A stretch of 13,119 nucleotides of DNA from Caulobacteraceae bacterium (GTDB taxonomy: Bacteria > Pseudomonadota > Alphaproteobacteria > Caulobacterales > Caulobacteraceae). Under the pieces are notes generated by a model. The model did not search any database and was not told where the DNA came from. It saw only the letters and a list, made by a program, of their open reading frames with translations. Each line of letters starts with the position of its first letter. Position 1 is the first letter of the stretch. The translations under genes and the position numbers were made by a program. Of the stretch, positions 6,660-13,119 are shown one piece after another. Location: assembly GCA_003136615.1 (NCBI GenBank), contig PLFA01000129.1, forward strand, positions 22,466-35,584, given 5' to 3'.

Positions 6660-7940
6660 TCAGACGCTCTCGCCCCTCAGCAGACGCGGCAGGTCCCCAC
6701 TTGCGCCCCCGGCCTCGGCCATGAACATGCGCCTCGCCGCCCCAATGCGGTTGACCACGGCCATGCCGGCGTCGCGCACCGTGCGGACGAGGGGGTGGTC
6801 CGTGGCGAAGAGGCGCGTAAAGGCGTCGGTGGCGAGGGCGACGCCCATATTGTCCACGCCGCGCCAGCGCGCGTAACGATCCAGAACCACCGCGGCGCCC
6901 AGATCTTCGCCGAGGCGCGCGGCCTCGATCAGTACCTCCGCCAGGGCCGCGGCGTCCTTGAGGCCCATATTCAGCCCTTGGCCAGCGATGGGATGCACGC
7001 TGTGAGCGGCGTCGCCGATGAGCGCGGTGCGATATGCGGTGAGGCTGTCGGCGATCTGCAGACCTAGAGGATAGGCGAATCGCGGGCCCTCAGCCTCCAC
7101 CTGTCCCAGAAATGCGCCAAAACGCCGGCGCAGATGGGCCTCGAACGCCTCGGGGCTCGCCCGGATAAGCGCCGCGCCGCGCGCCTTCTTTTCCGTCCAC
7201 ACCAGGCTGGCCCGACGCCCGGTGAGGGGCAGAATGGCGAAGGGGCCGCCCGGCAGGAAGTGCTCATAGGCGACGCCCTCGTGGTCACGGTTGATGCGCA
7301 CCGTGGCCACCACGCCTGTATCCCCATAGTTCCAGCCCGCCGTCCCGATACCGGCGTCCTGGCGCACTCTCGAGGCTTTGCCGTCCGCCCCCACCAGGAG
7401 GGAGCCCTTGAGCCGGCGGCCATCCTCCAGGGTGACGGTGACGCCTCCGGCCTCCCGCGAGATCTGGGCCGCCTTGCCCGGGGCGATGACCTGGACCCGG
7501 GACGCCAGAACCGCCTGCGCCAGGGCCGCGCGTATGTGGCGGTTCTCGATCAGGTACCCGAGGGGCTCGCCGCCGTTGCGGCCCGCGATCTCCGCGGAGT
7601 CAAAGCGTAGCCATGCGCCGGAAGGCCGGCGCACCGAGGCGCCTGGCGCTCGCCCATCGGTGACAAGGATCTGCTCGATCCTCTGGGCGTGGGGTTCGAG
7701 GGCGCCGACGGCGCCGAGCACACGCCACCCGCGCCAGGCGGCGAAGGAAATGGCGCTGGCCCGGCCGTCGAAATCCGGGGCGGTCAGAGCCTCAAAGGGC
7801 CGGGAGTCCACGAGGACGCAGCTGAGATTCCCCGCGGCGAGGGCCAGGGCCAGGGTGGCGCCGGCCATGCCGGCGCCAACGATCACGACATCCGCGACGA
7901 TCTCGGCGTCCGCCGGGGTGTTGCGGGCGCTGGGGGTCAT
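6660..7940 (-). CDS. ubiH: UbiH/UbiF/COQ6-family FAD-dependent ring hydroxylase
   Basis: This 426-residue flavin monooxygenase probably hydroxylates the benzoquinone ring during ubiquinone synthesis. The N-terminal Rossmann fingerprint VVIVGAGMAGATLALAL (19-35) binds the FAD ADP moiety. FDGRASAIS fits the family's substrate-side loop. LLVGADGKASRVR (181-193) is the DG motif, and ALIGDAAHSVHPIAGQGLN (306-324) is the GD motif with the UbiH-type HP.AGQGLN signature. Which ring position it acts on cannot be told, because alphaproteobacterial members (UbiH, UbiF, UbiL, UbiM) differ in regioselectivity; the symbol marks the family only. Its ATG overlaps the fabI stop as ATGA, so the two are translationally coupled. 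The first 15 residues before the Rossmann fold are a short extension. Confidence 0.88.
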   Translation of the reverse strand: MTPSARNTPADAEIVADVVIVGAGMAGATLALALAAGNLSCVLVDSRPFEALTAPDFDGRASAISFAAWRGWRVLGAVGALEPHAQRIEQILVTDGRAPGASVRRPSGAWLRFDSAEIAGRNGGEPLGYLIENRHIRAALAQAVLASRVQVIAPGKAAQISREAGGVTVTLEDGRRLKGSLLVGADGKASRVRQDAGIGTAGWNYGDTGVVATVRINRDHEGVAYEHFLPGGPFAILPLTGRRASLVWTEKKARGAALIRASPEAFEAHLRRRFGAFLGQVEAEGPRFAYPLGLQIADSLTAYRTALIGDAAHSVHPIAGQGLNMGLKDAAALAEVLIEAARLGEDLGAAVVLDRYARWRGVDNMGVALATDAFTRLFATDHPLVRTVRDAGMAVVNRIGAARRMFMAEAGGASGDLPRLLRGESV

Positions 7941-8755
7941 TCGGTCTCATCCTCGCCACTGGGGAGACCCATCATATGGAAGCCCGCATCGACATGAACA
8001 ATCTCGCCGGTGGTGGAGAGGCCAAGATCGGAGAGCAGCCAAAGGGCGCAGCCGGCGACGCCCTCCATGGACGTGTCCTCCTTCATGGCGCTCAGGCGCC
8101 GGCCTTCGGCCAGCATGCCCCGGCCTCCTGAGATACCCGCCAGAGAGAGGGTGCGCATGGCGCCGGCGGAAATGGCGTTCACGCGGATGCCCTTGGGTCC
8201 CAAGTCCCGGGCGATATAGCGCGTCGCCGCCTCCAACGCCGCCTTGGCGACGCCCATGGTGTTGTAATTGGGGATGGCCCGTTCGGCTCCGAGATAGGTC
8301 ATGGTGATCATGGATCCGCCCCGACTCATCAGGCGCGAGGCCCGACGGGCGCAGTCCACGAAGCTGTAGGCCGAGATGTCCAGGGCCTGGGCGAATCCCT
8401 CCCGGGTGCAGTTTTCCACGAAAGAGCCCTTGATCTGGTCCCGGCCCGCATAGGCGATGGAGTGAACCAGGAAATCCAGGCTGTCCCAAGCCTGGCCCAG
8501 GGTCTCGAAGGCCTGATCCATAGAGGTGTCGCTCGCCACATCCATCGGCACATAGAGCTTCGCGCCAATGCTTTCGCCCAAGGGCCGCACGCGCTTTTCA
8601 TTGGAGTCCATATAGGCCAGAGCCACCTCGCCGCCCTGGGCGGCAATCTGGGCGGCGATGCCCCAGGCGATGGAGTTGCGGTTGGCGACGCCGGTCACCA
8701 GGCCGCGCTTGCCTTTCATCAGCTCGCCCCTGGGCAGAGCCAGATCGTTGTCCAT
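7937..8755 (-). CDS. fabI: Enoyl-[acyl-carrier-protein] reductase (NADH) FabI
   Basis: FabI reduces trans-2-enoyl-ACP, the last step of each fatty-acid elongation cycle, and is the triclosan target in bacteria that have it. The roughly 272-residue short-chain dehydrogenase opens with MKGKRGLVTGVANRNSIAWG, where the divergent glycine pattern is typical of FabI. The Y-x6-K pair is Tyr164/Lys171 in NYNTMGVAKAALE, and the second FabI tyrosine is Tyr154 in TYLGAERAIPNY. LVHSIAYAGRDQIKG and VNAISAGAMRTLS are also typical. ATG 8755 matches the family N-terminus. GTG 8767, with AAAAGGG upstream, and TTG 8773 are alternatives that add four or six residues. It lies 88 bases after the NDUFA9-like gene; no promoter is convincing in that gap. 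The overlap with the following UbiH-like gene makes a two-gene unit. Confidence 0.95.
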   Translation of the reverse strand: MDNDLALPRGELMKGKRGLVTGVANRNSIAWGIAAQIAAQGGEVALAYMDSNEKRVRPLGESIGAKLYVPMDVASDTSMDQAFETLGQAWDSLDFLVHSIAYAGRDQIKGSFVENCTREGFAQALDISAYSFVDCARRASRLMSRGGSMITMTYLGAERAIPNYNTMGVAKAALEAATRYIARDLGPKGIRVNAISAGAMRTLSLAGISGGRGMLAEGRRLSAMKEDTSMEGVAGCALWLLSDLGLSTTGEIVHVDAGFHMMGLPSGEDETE

Positions 8756-8843
8756 CGCCGTTGTCACTCCCAACCCTTTTGTCGTGGGCGGTCACTATCA
8801 GGGGCAGGGGCCAGCGAAAAGCTCAAGCGCCACGCGTACGCGG

Positions 8844-9824
8844 TCAAGCCGGCGGCGGGGCCTGTGCGGTCAGGTCACGCTCGGCATATTGTCCGCCCGG
8901 GCGATAGATATAGAGATAGGTGGGGAGGATCGGCTCCAGGGCGCTGGGCGTCACGCCAAGCTCCATAAGGCCTGGCGCGCCTGGCGACACCACATTGTCG
9001 GCCCTCAGGAGGGCGACCTGATCGGTCGTGATCGGCGGGGTAAGGCCTAGCGCGGCGGCGAAGTCGCCCGAGCGGCCCAAAAGCATCGCCAGGGGAAATG
9101 GGATGGGCGCGAGGACGCGCCGCCGCTGAATGACTTCCAGCATCAAGGCCATAAGGTCCCGGAAGCTATAGACCTGGGGTCCGCCCAACTCGAAAGTCCG
9201 ACCCTCCGCCTCCGGCAGGGCGAGGGCCCCCGCGACGGCCTGGGCGACGTCACCGACATAGACGGGCTGAAAGCGTGTGGCGCCGCCGCCGATCAGGGGC
9301 AGGGCGGGAGAGAGGCCCGCCATGGCGGCGAAGCGGTTGAAAAAGGCGTCCTCGGGACCGAAAATCACCGATGGCCGTAGCAGGACCGCCCCCGGGATGA
9401 TCTCGCGCACGGCCGTCTCGCCGGCCGCCTTTGTCCGCGCATAGGCGGCCGGAGAGTCCGCGCGAGCGCCGATGGCCGATATATGCACGAAGCGCGCCAC
9501 GCCGTGGACGGCGGCGCTTTCGGCGATGATGCGGGCGCCCGCGACATGCAGGGCCTCGAAGGTCTGGCGGCCGCTTTCATAGAGCACGGCGACGGCGTTG
9601 ACGCAGGCTTCAGCGCCCTCGAGGGCCCGGCTCACCGAGGACGGTTCGCGAATATTGGCCTGGACCACCTCGATCTGGCCCACATCGCCGAGCATTCGCA
9701 GGCGATAGCCGCGACCGGGGTTTCGGACCGCCACGCGGACCCGCGCGCCGCTCTTGGCCAGGGCGCGAACGACCTGGGCGCCCACAAAGCCCGAGCCGCC
9801 GAAAACCGTCACCAGACCCCGCAT
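8844..9824 (-). CDS. NDUFA9-like NAD(P)-binding protein (atypical extended SDR)
   Basis: This 326-residue protein resembles the complex I NDUFA9 subunit family of alphaproteobacteria and mitochondria. The N-terminal nucleotide-binding motif is VTVFGGSGFVGAQVVRAL (5-22), followed by RVRVAVRNP. Then come NAVAVLYESG, FVHISAIGA, a Tyr-x3-Lys pair in YARTKAAGE, LLRPSVIFGPEDAFFNRFA, FQPVYVGDVAQAV and FELGGPQVYSFRDLM. All are typical of this family. In mitochondria NDUFA9 is an accessory subunit of NADH dehydrogenase; bacterial relatives are often encoded away from the nuo operon and a general reductase role is not excluded. The ATG at 9824 has GAAGGA about 12 bases upstream, a loose spacing. It follows the bactofilin gene after 82 bases. 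That gap contains TTGCGT near 9889, but no clear promoter. Confidence 0.82.
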   Translation of the reverse strand: MRGLVTVFGGSGFVGAQVVRALAKSGARVRVAVRNPGRGYRLRMLGDVGQIEVVQANIREPSSVSRALEGAEACVNAVAVLYESGRQTFEALHVAGARIIAESAAVHGVARFVHISAIGARADSPAAYARTKAAGETAVREIIPGAVLLRPSVIFGPEDAFFNRFAAMAGLSPALPLIGGGATRFQPVYVGDVAQAVAGALALPEAEGRTFELGGPQVYSFRDLMALMLEVIQRRRVLAPIPFPLAMLLGRSGDFAAALGLTPPITTDQVALLRADNVVSPGAPGLMELGVTPSALEPILPTYLYIYRPGGQYAERDLTAQAPPPA

Positions 9825-9906
9825 GGGCGCCGCGATCCTTCACACCTTCAGTCGGCCTTGCGCTTAGAGGAGCGGGGTCCTGGACGCAACGCGGCGCGCG
9901 GGCGCC

Positions 9907-10359
9907 CTATTCGGCGGCGGTCATCTCGATCACCTCGCCGCTGGTGATCAGAGCGGGCGCCGGAGCGGCATAGCGCATGCTTCGGCCCAGGAACTGGGCG
10001 CCCGCGTCCATGGTGAGTTGTTCATGGGCGACGTCGCCGTCCAGCTTCGCCGTGGCGTGGAGTCGAACCTGCTGGGCGCTGATCGAGCCCGTCACGCGGC
10101 CCCGAACCTCCACCGATTGCGCGGTGATCGCCCCCTCGACGCTGCCGCTCTCGCCAATCACCAGCCGCTTCACCGACACGTCGCCGATGATCTCGCCGTC
10201 GACATGAAGCTCGCCCTCCCCGGTCAGATCGCCCTGGATGCGAATATCGCTGGAAATCAGCGAGGGGACCCCCGAGGCGGACTTCCGGGGGGCGTCCGGC
10301 CTGTGGCCGGTGTCGAAACTGTGGGGCGCATGGCCCGCTCTATCCGGTTTGGTGAACAT
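9907..10359 (-). CDS. bacA: Bactofilin (BacA type)
   Basis: This 150-residue cytoskeletal protein polymerises without nucleotide on the inner face of the membrane and places cell-wall enzymes. Residues about 32-130 form the bactofilin beta-helix, seen as repeating short strands: SLISSDIRIQGDLTGEGEL, VDGEIIGDVSV, VIGESGSVEGAI, VEVRGRVTGSI, LHATAKLDGDV. The N-terminus MFTKPDR resembles the MFxK membrane-targeting peptide described for Caulobacter and Hyphomonas bactofilins. The linker (8-30) is Pro/His-rich. Start ATG 10359 has GGAG three bases before it. The first 20 bases overlap the end of the M23 peptidase gene on the same strand, so the two are translated together. The symbol follows the Caulobacterales paralog encoded beside an M23 peptidase; a BacB-type name is possible. 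Confidence 0.93.
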   Translation of the reverse strand: MFTKPDRAGHAPHSFDTGHRPDAPRKSASGVPSLISSDIRIQGDLTGEGELHVDGEIIGDVSVKRLVIGESGSVEGAITAQSVEVRGRVTGSISAQQVRLHATAKLDGDVAHEQLTMDAGAQFLGRSMRYAAPAPALITSGEVIEMTAAE

Positions 10360-11401
10360 GGTCTCCAGCTCTCAGAAAGGCTTCTGGGTCCTTGGGTTGG
10401 CCATCGACCCACACCTCGTAATGGAGATGCGGGCCGGTGGATCGTCCGGTGGATCCGATCGCGCCGATCTGCTGGCGCGGATCCACACGCTGGCCGACGC
10501 GGACCGACAGAGCCGCCAGGTGGGCGAAGCGGGTCCGAAGGCCATGGCCATGATCGATCTCGATAATATTGCCGTAGGTTCCACGCCGGCCCGCATAGGC
10601 CACGACACCTTCGGCGGTTGCAAAGACAGGCGTCATGCGTGGGGCGGGGATGTCCAGGCCCGGATGGGGCGCCAGATGGCCTGTGAAGGGATCGGTCCGC
10701 AGGCCAAAGCCGCTGGATTGCGCGCTGGTATTGGTGGGCCTGGCGAAGGGCGCCTGGGACGTGGCCGTCTCTAGAATCCTGAGTCTACTCAGTGACCGGG
10801 CAAGGGCGCCAAGACGGAGCGAAAAGGTGGTGTCGGAATTGACCGCCGCGACACTCTTAGGCGGCGCGAGGATACCTGGGTCCGGCGCGGGTCCGAAGCG
10901 CGAAGGGTCGACGCCCGCCTGGCGAAACGCGGACTTCAGACGCTCCGCGCAGGGGTCGGCCATGTTTTCCAGCCGTCCCAAAAGTCTGTCCTGCCGTCCG
11001 CTGACGCTTTTGAGAATGCCGGTCGGCGCGCTGGGCTCAAGCTTCAGCCCGGGAACTTGGGCGGCGGTGTTGGCCCCAGTCGACGCCGCGGGACAGGTGA
11101 CGGTTGCGAACAACGACTCCAGATTGGCCTCCCGAGTCTCGATGCGCTCAGCCATGGCGCGCATCAGAGATCTGGGATCCTGCCCAGGCGGCGGGGCCGC
11201 GGCCATGGCCATGACCGTGGCCACAAGCGACGTCGCGGTCCAAAGTCCTAGCGCGCCCGCCCCGGCCGCCAGGGCGAGCTGGCGTTTTGTCGTGAGCACC
11301 AGACCGCGCATTTCGCCGTCCGTGCGCATGTAGAAGTGACGTTCGGGGAAGCGCGCTTCGAGGGCGGCCCATACACGATCCAGAGCTGCGGAAAGCGACA
11401 T
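10340..11401 (-). CDS. LmdC-like membrane M23 peptidoglycan endopeptidase
   Basis: This is a single-pass membrane protein of about 353 residues. A cytoplasmic stretch (1-40) holds FPERHFYMRTDGEMRGLVL and is followed by a helix at about 42-67. The periplasmic linker (70-215) is partly helical, with Cys103 and Cys151. A C-terminal LytM/M23 domain (about 228-345) follows. Zinc ligands are visible as HPGLD (His246, Asp250) and HLH (His325, His327), and RFAHL gives His294, so it should cut peptide cross-links. The cytoplasmic segment resembles the bactofilin-binding peptide reported for Hyphomonas neptunium LmdC. ATG 11401 has AAGGGG five bases upstream; the longer open frame starting at 11473 adds 24 unlikely residues. 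A TTGACA at 11473-11468 on this strand may be a -35, but no good -10 follows it. Confidence 0.9.
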   Translation of the reverse strand: MSLSAALDRVWAALEARFPERHFYMRTDGEMRGLVLTTKRQLALAAGAGALGLWTATSLVATVMAMAAAPPPGQDPRSLMRAMAERIETREANLESLFATVTCPAASTGANTAAQVPGLKLEPSAPTGILKSVSGRQDRLLGRLENMADPCAERLKSAFRQAGVDPSRFGPAPDPGILAPPKSVAAVNSDTTFSLRLGALARSLSRLRILETATSQAPFARPTNTSAQSSGFGLRTDPFTGHLAPHPGLDIPAPRMTPVFATAEGVVAYAGRRGTYGNIIEIDHGHGLRTRFAHLAALSVRVGQRVDPRQQIGAIGSTGRSTGPHLHYEVWVDGQPKDPEAFLRAGDHVHQTG

Positions 11402-11600
11402 CAACACCCCTTGATCTCGGCGGCTGGCATATGCGCTGGAAGCTTCACGGGGCACAACCCAGGCGCCTGTCAAATTGCGTTGCAGGGATCAACTCCGCTC
11501 AAGATTCTGTCCTGATTGACCGCGTGGCGCGCGCGGGCGGCGCGCAACTGGTCTTCAATGGGGCGGCGGCGGCCTTTCCACCCCCTGCGCGGCGAGACCG

Positions 11601-11629
11601 TTGACGCGCGCGGGACGGTGCCCTATCGC
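11601..11629 (+). promoter_or_regulatory. Sigma-70 type promoter of the tRNA-Leu gene
   Basis: TTGACG (11601-11606) is followed after exactly 17 bases by TATCGC (11624-11629). Transcription would begin near 11636, about 29 bases before the mature tRNA. The hexamers and spacing fit alphaproteobacterial housekeeping promoters, and the bases between the -10 and the tRNA are GC-rich. The rest of the 263-base gap upstream (11402-11664) shows no gene. Confidence 0.65.
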
Positions 11630-11664
11630 TCCGCGCCTCTCGCGGCGGGCCTCGCCCGACGGGG

Positions 11665-11751
<87 letters not shown>

Positions 11752-11866
11752 TCAACTCACGACGCGGCTGTGATGCTTGCCGTTGCGCACCTGACTCCTT
11801 AAGTGCCTGTCGCAGACGCGGGGCGGCTTACGCCGTTACGAGTCATCACCCGCTCGGAGCGCGTTT

Positions 11867-12484
11867 TTGCCCGTCACCTTGCACCAGGGCGACCTGCCCG
11901 AAGGGACCTTCGACGGCGCGCGGTCGGTGGCGGTTGATTCCGAGACCATGGGCCTGCGGCTAGGCCGTGACCCGCTCTGCGTCGTACAGCTCCAGGGGCC
12001 CGACGGCGAGGCCCATCTCGTCCAGCTTGATCGGACCACATATGACGCCCCCAACCTCAAGCGGCTCCTGACGGATCCTGGCGTCCTGAAGATCTTCCAT
12101 TTCGGTCGCTTCGATATCGCCATGTTCCTGCTTCACCTGGGGGTGACCACGGCGCCCGCCTATTGCACCAAGATCGCCTCCAAGCTGGTCCGCACCTACA
12201 CAGACCGGCACGGCCTTAAGGATGTCACCCGCGAGCTGCTCGGCGTCGATATCTCCAAGGCCCAGCAAAGTTCCGATTGGGGCGCCGCCCAACTTTCGCC
12301 TGAACAATTGGCCTATGCCGCCTCCGATGTGGCGCATCTTCATCAGATCCGCGAGCGGCTGAACCAGATGCTGGTGCGGGAGGGGCGGATGGCTCTGGCC
12401 CAGGCCTGCTTTGACTTCCTGCCGGTGCGGGCCGCCCTGGACGTCGCCGGGTGGGACGAGTTTGATATTTTCGCCCATGAGTGA
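11867..12484 (+). CDS. rnd: Ribonuclease D-like 3'-5' exonuclease, short form
   Basis: This 205-residue protein is a DEDDy exonuclease that trims 3' ends of structured RNAs such as tRNA precursors. The metal ligands are Asp24 and Glu26 in VAVDSETMGL, Asp83 in FHFGRFDIAMFL, and Tyr150 with Asp154 in LAYAASDVAHLH. It stops soon after the nuclease domain and lacks the HRDC domains of E. coli RNase D (about 375 residues), as is common for the short alphaproteobacterial form. The start is TTG 11867, with GGAG seven bases before it, and the family opening VTLHQGDLPEG follows at once. The 115-base gap after the tRNA shows no clear promoter, so read-through from the tRNA promoter is possible. Its last eight bases overlap the lptC start. 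Confidence 0.92.
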   Translation: MPVTLHQGDLPEGTFDGARSVAVDSETMGLRLGRDPLCVVQLQGPDGEAHLVQLDRTTYDAPNLKRLLTDPGVLKIFHFGRFDIAMFLLHLGVTTAPAYCTKIASKLVRTYTDRHGLKDVTRELLGVDISKAQQSSDWGAAQLSPEQLAYAASDVAHLHQIRERLNQMLVREGRMALAQACFDFLPVRAALDVAGWDEFDIFAHE

Positions 12485-13119
12485 GCTCGCCGAGACGAAA
12501 ACGGTGGTCGTCCGCCCGCCCGTCATGCGCCCAACGGGTCCCCCGCCCCGGGGGAAGCCCCGTGTTCACAGCCAGATTGTCCGCGCGCTACGTTTGCTGC
12601 TCCCCCTGACGATGCTCGGGGTGATAGCCGCCCTGGCGGGGCTGGTGGTTATGCACGCCATTCGCCGCCAACAGGCGACGCGTCTGGATGTCACCGCCCC
12701 CATCCACATGGTCAATCCTCATTTCTTCGGTCGGGACACTCAGAATCGCCCCTATACCCTGAGCGCGCGGGAAGCCTCCCGCGATCCCGCCTCCTTCCAG
12801 CGTGTCCTGCTCAGCGGGCCGCTTATTGTCCTGGATACTGGAGCCGCGCGCCCGGCGCGTCTGACCGCGGACAAGGGTGTCTATAAAGAAGATACGCGGA
12901 TCCTGGTGCTCACCGGCCATGTCCGGGGCGTGGACGCCAAGAACGTGCAGTTCGCTTCGGACGAAGCGGTGGTGGATACCCGCACGGGCAAGGTCTCCGG
13001 GCCCCGCGCCCTAGCCAATGACCCCTTGCAGGGGGCCATCCAATCCAAGACCTTCGAGGTGGAGGATAAGGGCGATCGCGTGATTATGAAGGGCGGCGTT
13101 CACGCGCGGCTGAATGCGC
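12477..13119 (+). CDS. lptC: LPS export protein LptC, 5' part (runs off the window)
   Basis: The reading frame opens at ATG 12477 and stays open to the window end (214 full codons). LptC is a bitopic inner-membrane protein that takes LPS from the LptB2FG transporter and hands it to LptA in the periplasm. The start is a basic, proline-rich cytoplasmic segment (1-37), longer than the few residues of E. coli LptC. One membrane helix (about 38-60) follows, then a periplasmic beta-jellyroll region with MVNPHFFGRDTQNRPYTLSA, ARLTADKGVYKEDTRILVL and a run of alternating strands ending VIMKGGVHARLN. The VxxxG strand pattern is typical of LptC/LptA. The eight-base overlap with the RNase D gene implies cotranslation. 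In Caulobacterales lptA, lptB and rpoN commonly follow; they would lie outside this window. Confidence 0.9.
   Translation, partial: MSELAETKTVVVRPPVMRPTGPPPRGKPRVHSQIVRALRLLLPLTMLGVIAALAGLVVMHAIRRQQATRLDVTAPIHMVNPHFFGRDTQNRPYTLSAREASRDPASFQRVLLSGPLIVLDTGAARPARLTADKGVYKEDTRILVLTGHVRGVDAKNVQFASDEAVVDTRTGKVSGPRALANDPLQGAIQSKTFEVEDKGDRVIMKGGVHARLNA

Noticed and set aside
7378..8307. 309-codon plus-strand frame opposite ubiH and fabI
   Set aside because: It is an antisense shadow spanning two recognised genes, with low-complexity Arg/Pro/Ser composition.
9886..9907. GC-rich stem after the bactofilin gene as a terminator
   Set aside because: GGCGC/GCGCC can pair, but no T run follows, and such stems are frequent by chance at this base composition.

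Overview
The window is a chromosomal housekeeping segment of a high-GC alphaproteobacterium (about two-thirds G+C by eye, not computed). Four things point to the Caulobacterales or a close relative (Caulobacteraceae or Hyphomonadaceae type): a bactofilin overlapping its membrane M23 peptidase, a short RNase D followed by lptC, an NDUFA9-type dehydrogenase, and a DUF952-pyrD pair. I see no phage, insertion sequence, integrase, CRISPR array or toxin-antitoxin pair. Genes are tightly packed and often overlap by a few bases.

Layout. Bases 1-651 hold the end of trmD and all of rplS. A convergent MFS transporter (669-2108, minus) ends 17 bases after rplS. Its 5' end overlaps that of a divergent TesB-like double-hotdog thioesterase (2086-2946, plus). 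Next come a SixA-like histidine phosphatase, a DUF952 protein, class 2 dihydroorotate dehydrogenase (pyrD) and an orphan membrane histidine kinase (3083-6524, plus). The kinase converges on the minus-strand pair fabI-ubiH-like (8755 down to 6660). Also on the minus strand, in transcription order, lie an LmdC-like M23 endopeptidase, a BacA-type bactofilin and an NDUFA9-like NAD(P)-binding protein (11401 down to 8844). On the plus strand follow a tRNA-Leu(CAG) with a clear promoter, a short RNase D and the first 214 codons of lptC, which runs off the window.

How the genes work together. trmD-rplS serve translation. pyrD feeds electrons from pyrimidine synthesis into the quinone pool, and the UbiH-like hydroxylase helps build that pool. 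FabI supplies acyl chains for membranes and lipid A, and LptC exports the finished LPS. The bactofilin-M23 pair is a cell-shape module: a cytoplasmic polymer positions a periplasmic peptidoglycan hydrolase.

The most interesting points are junctions rather than a new system. A CTGA / ATGA / GTGA chain of stop-start overlaps links the SixA-like gene, the DUF952 gene, a five-codon ORF and pyrD. The DUF952 gene probably starts at CTG. The BacA/LmdC-like pair carries both expected interaction motifs. I found nothing that I would call a wholly undescribed system.
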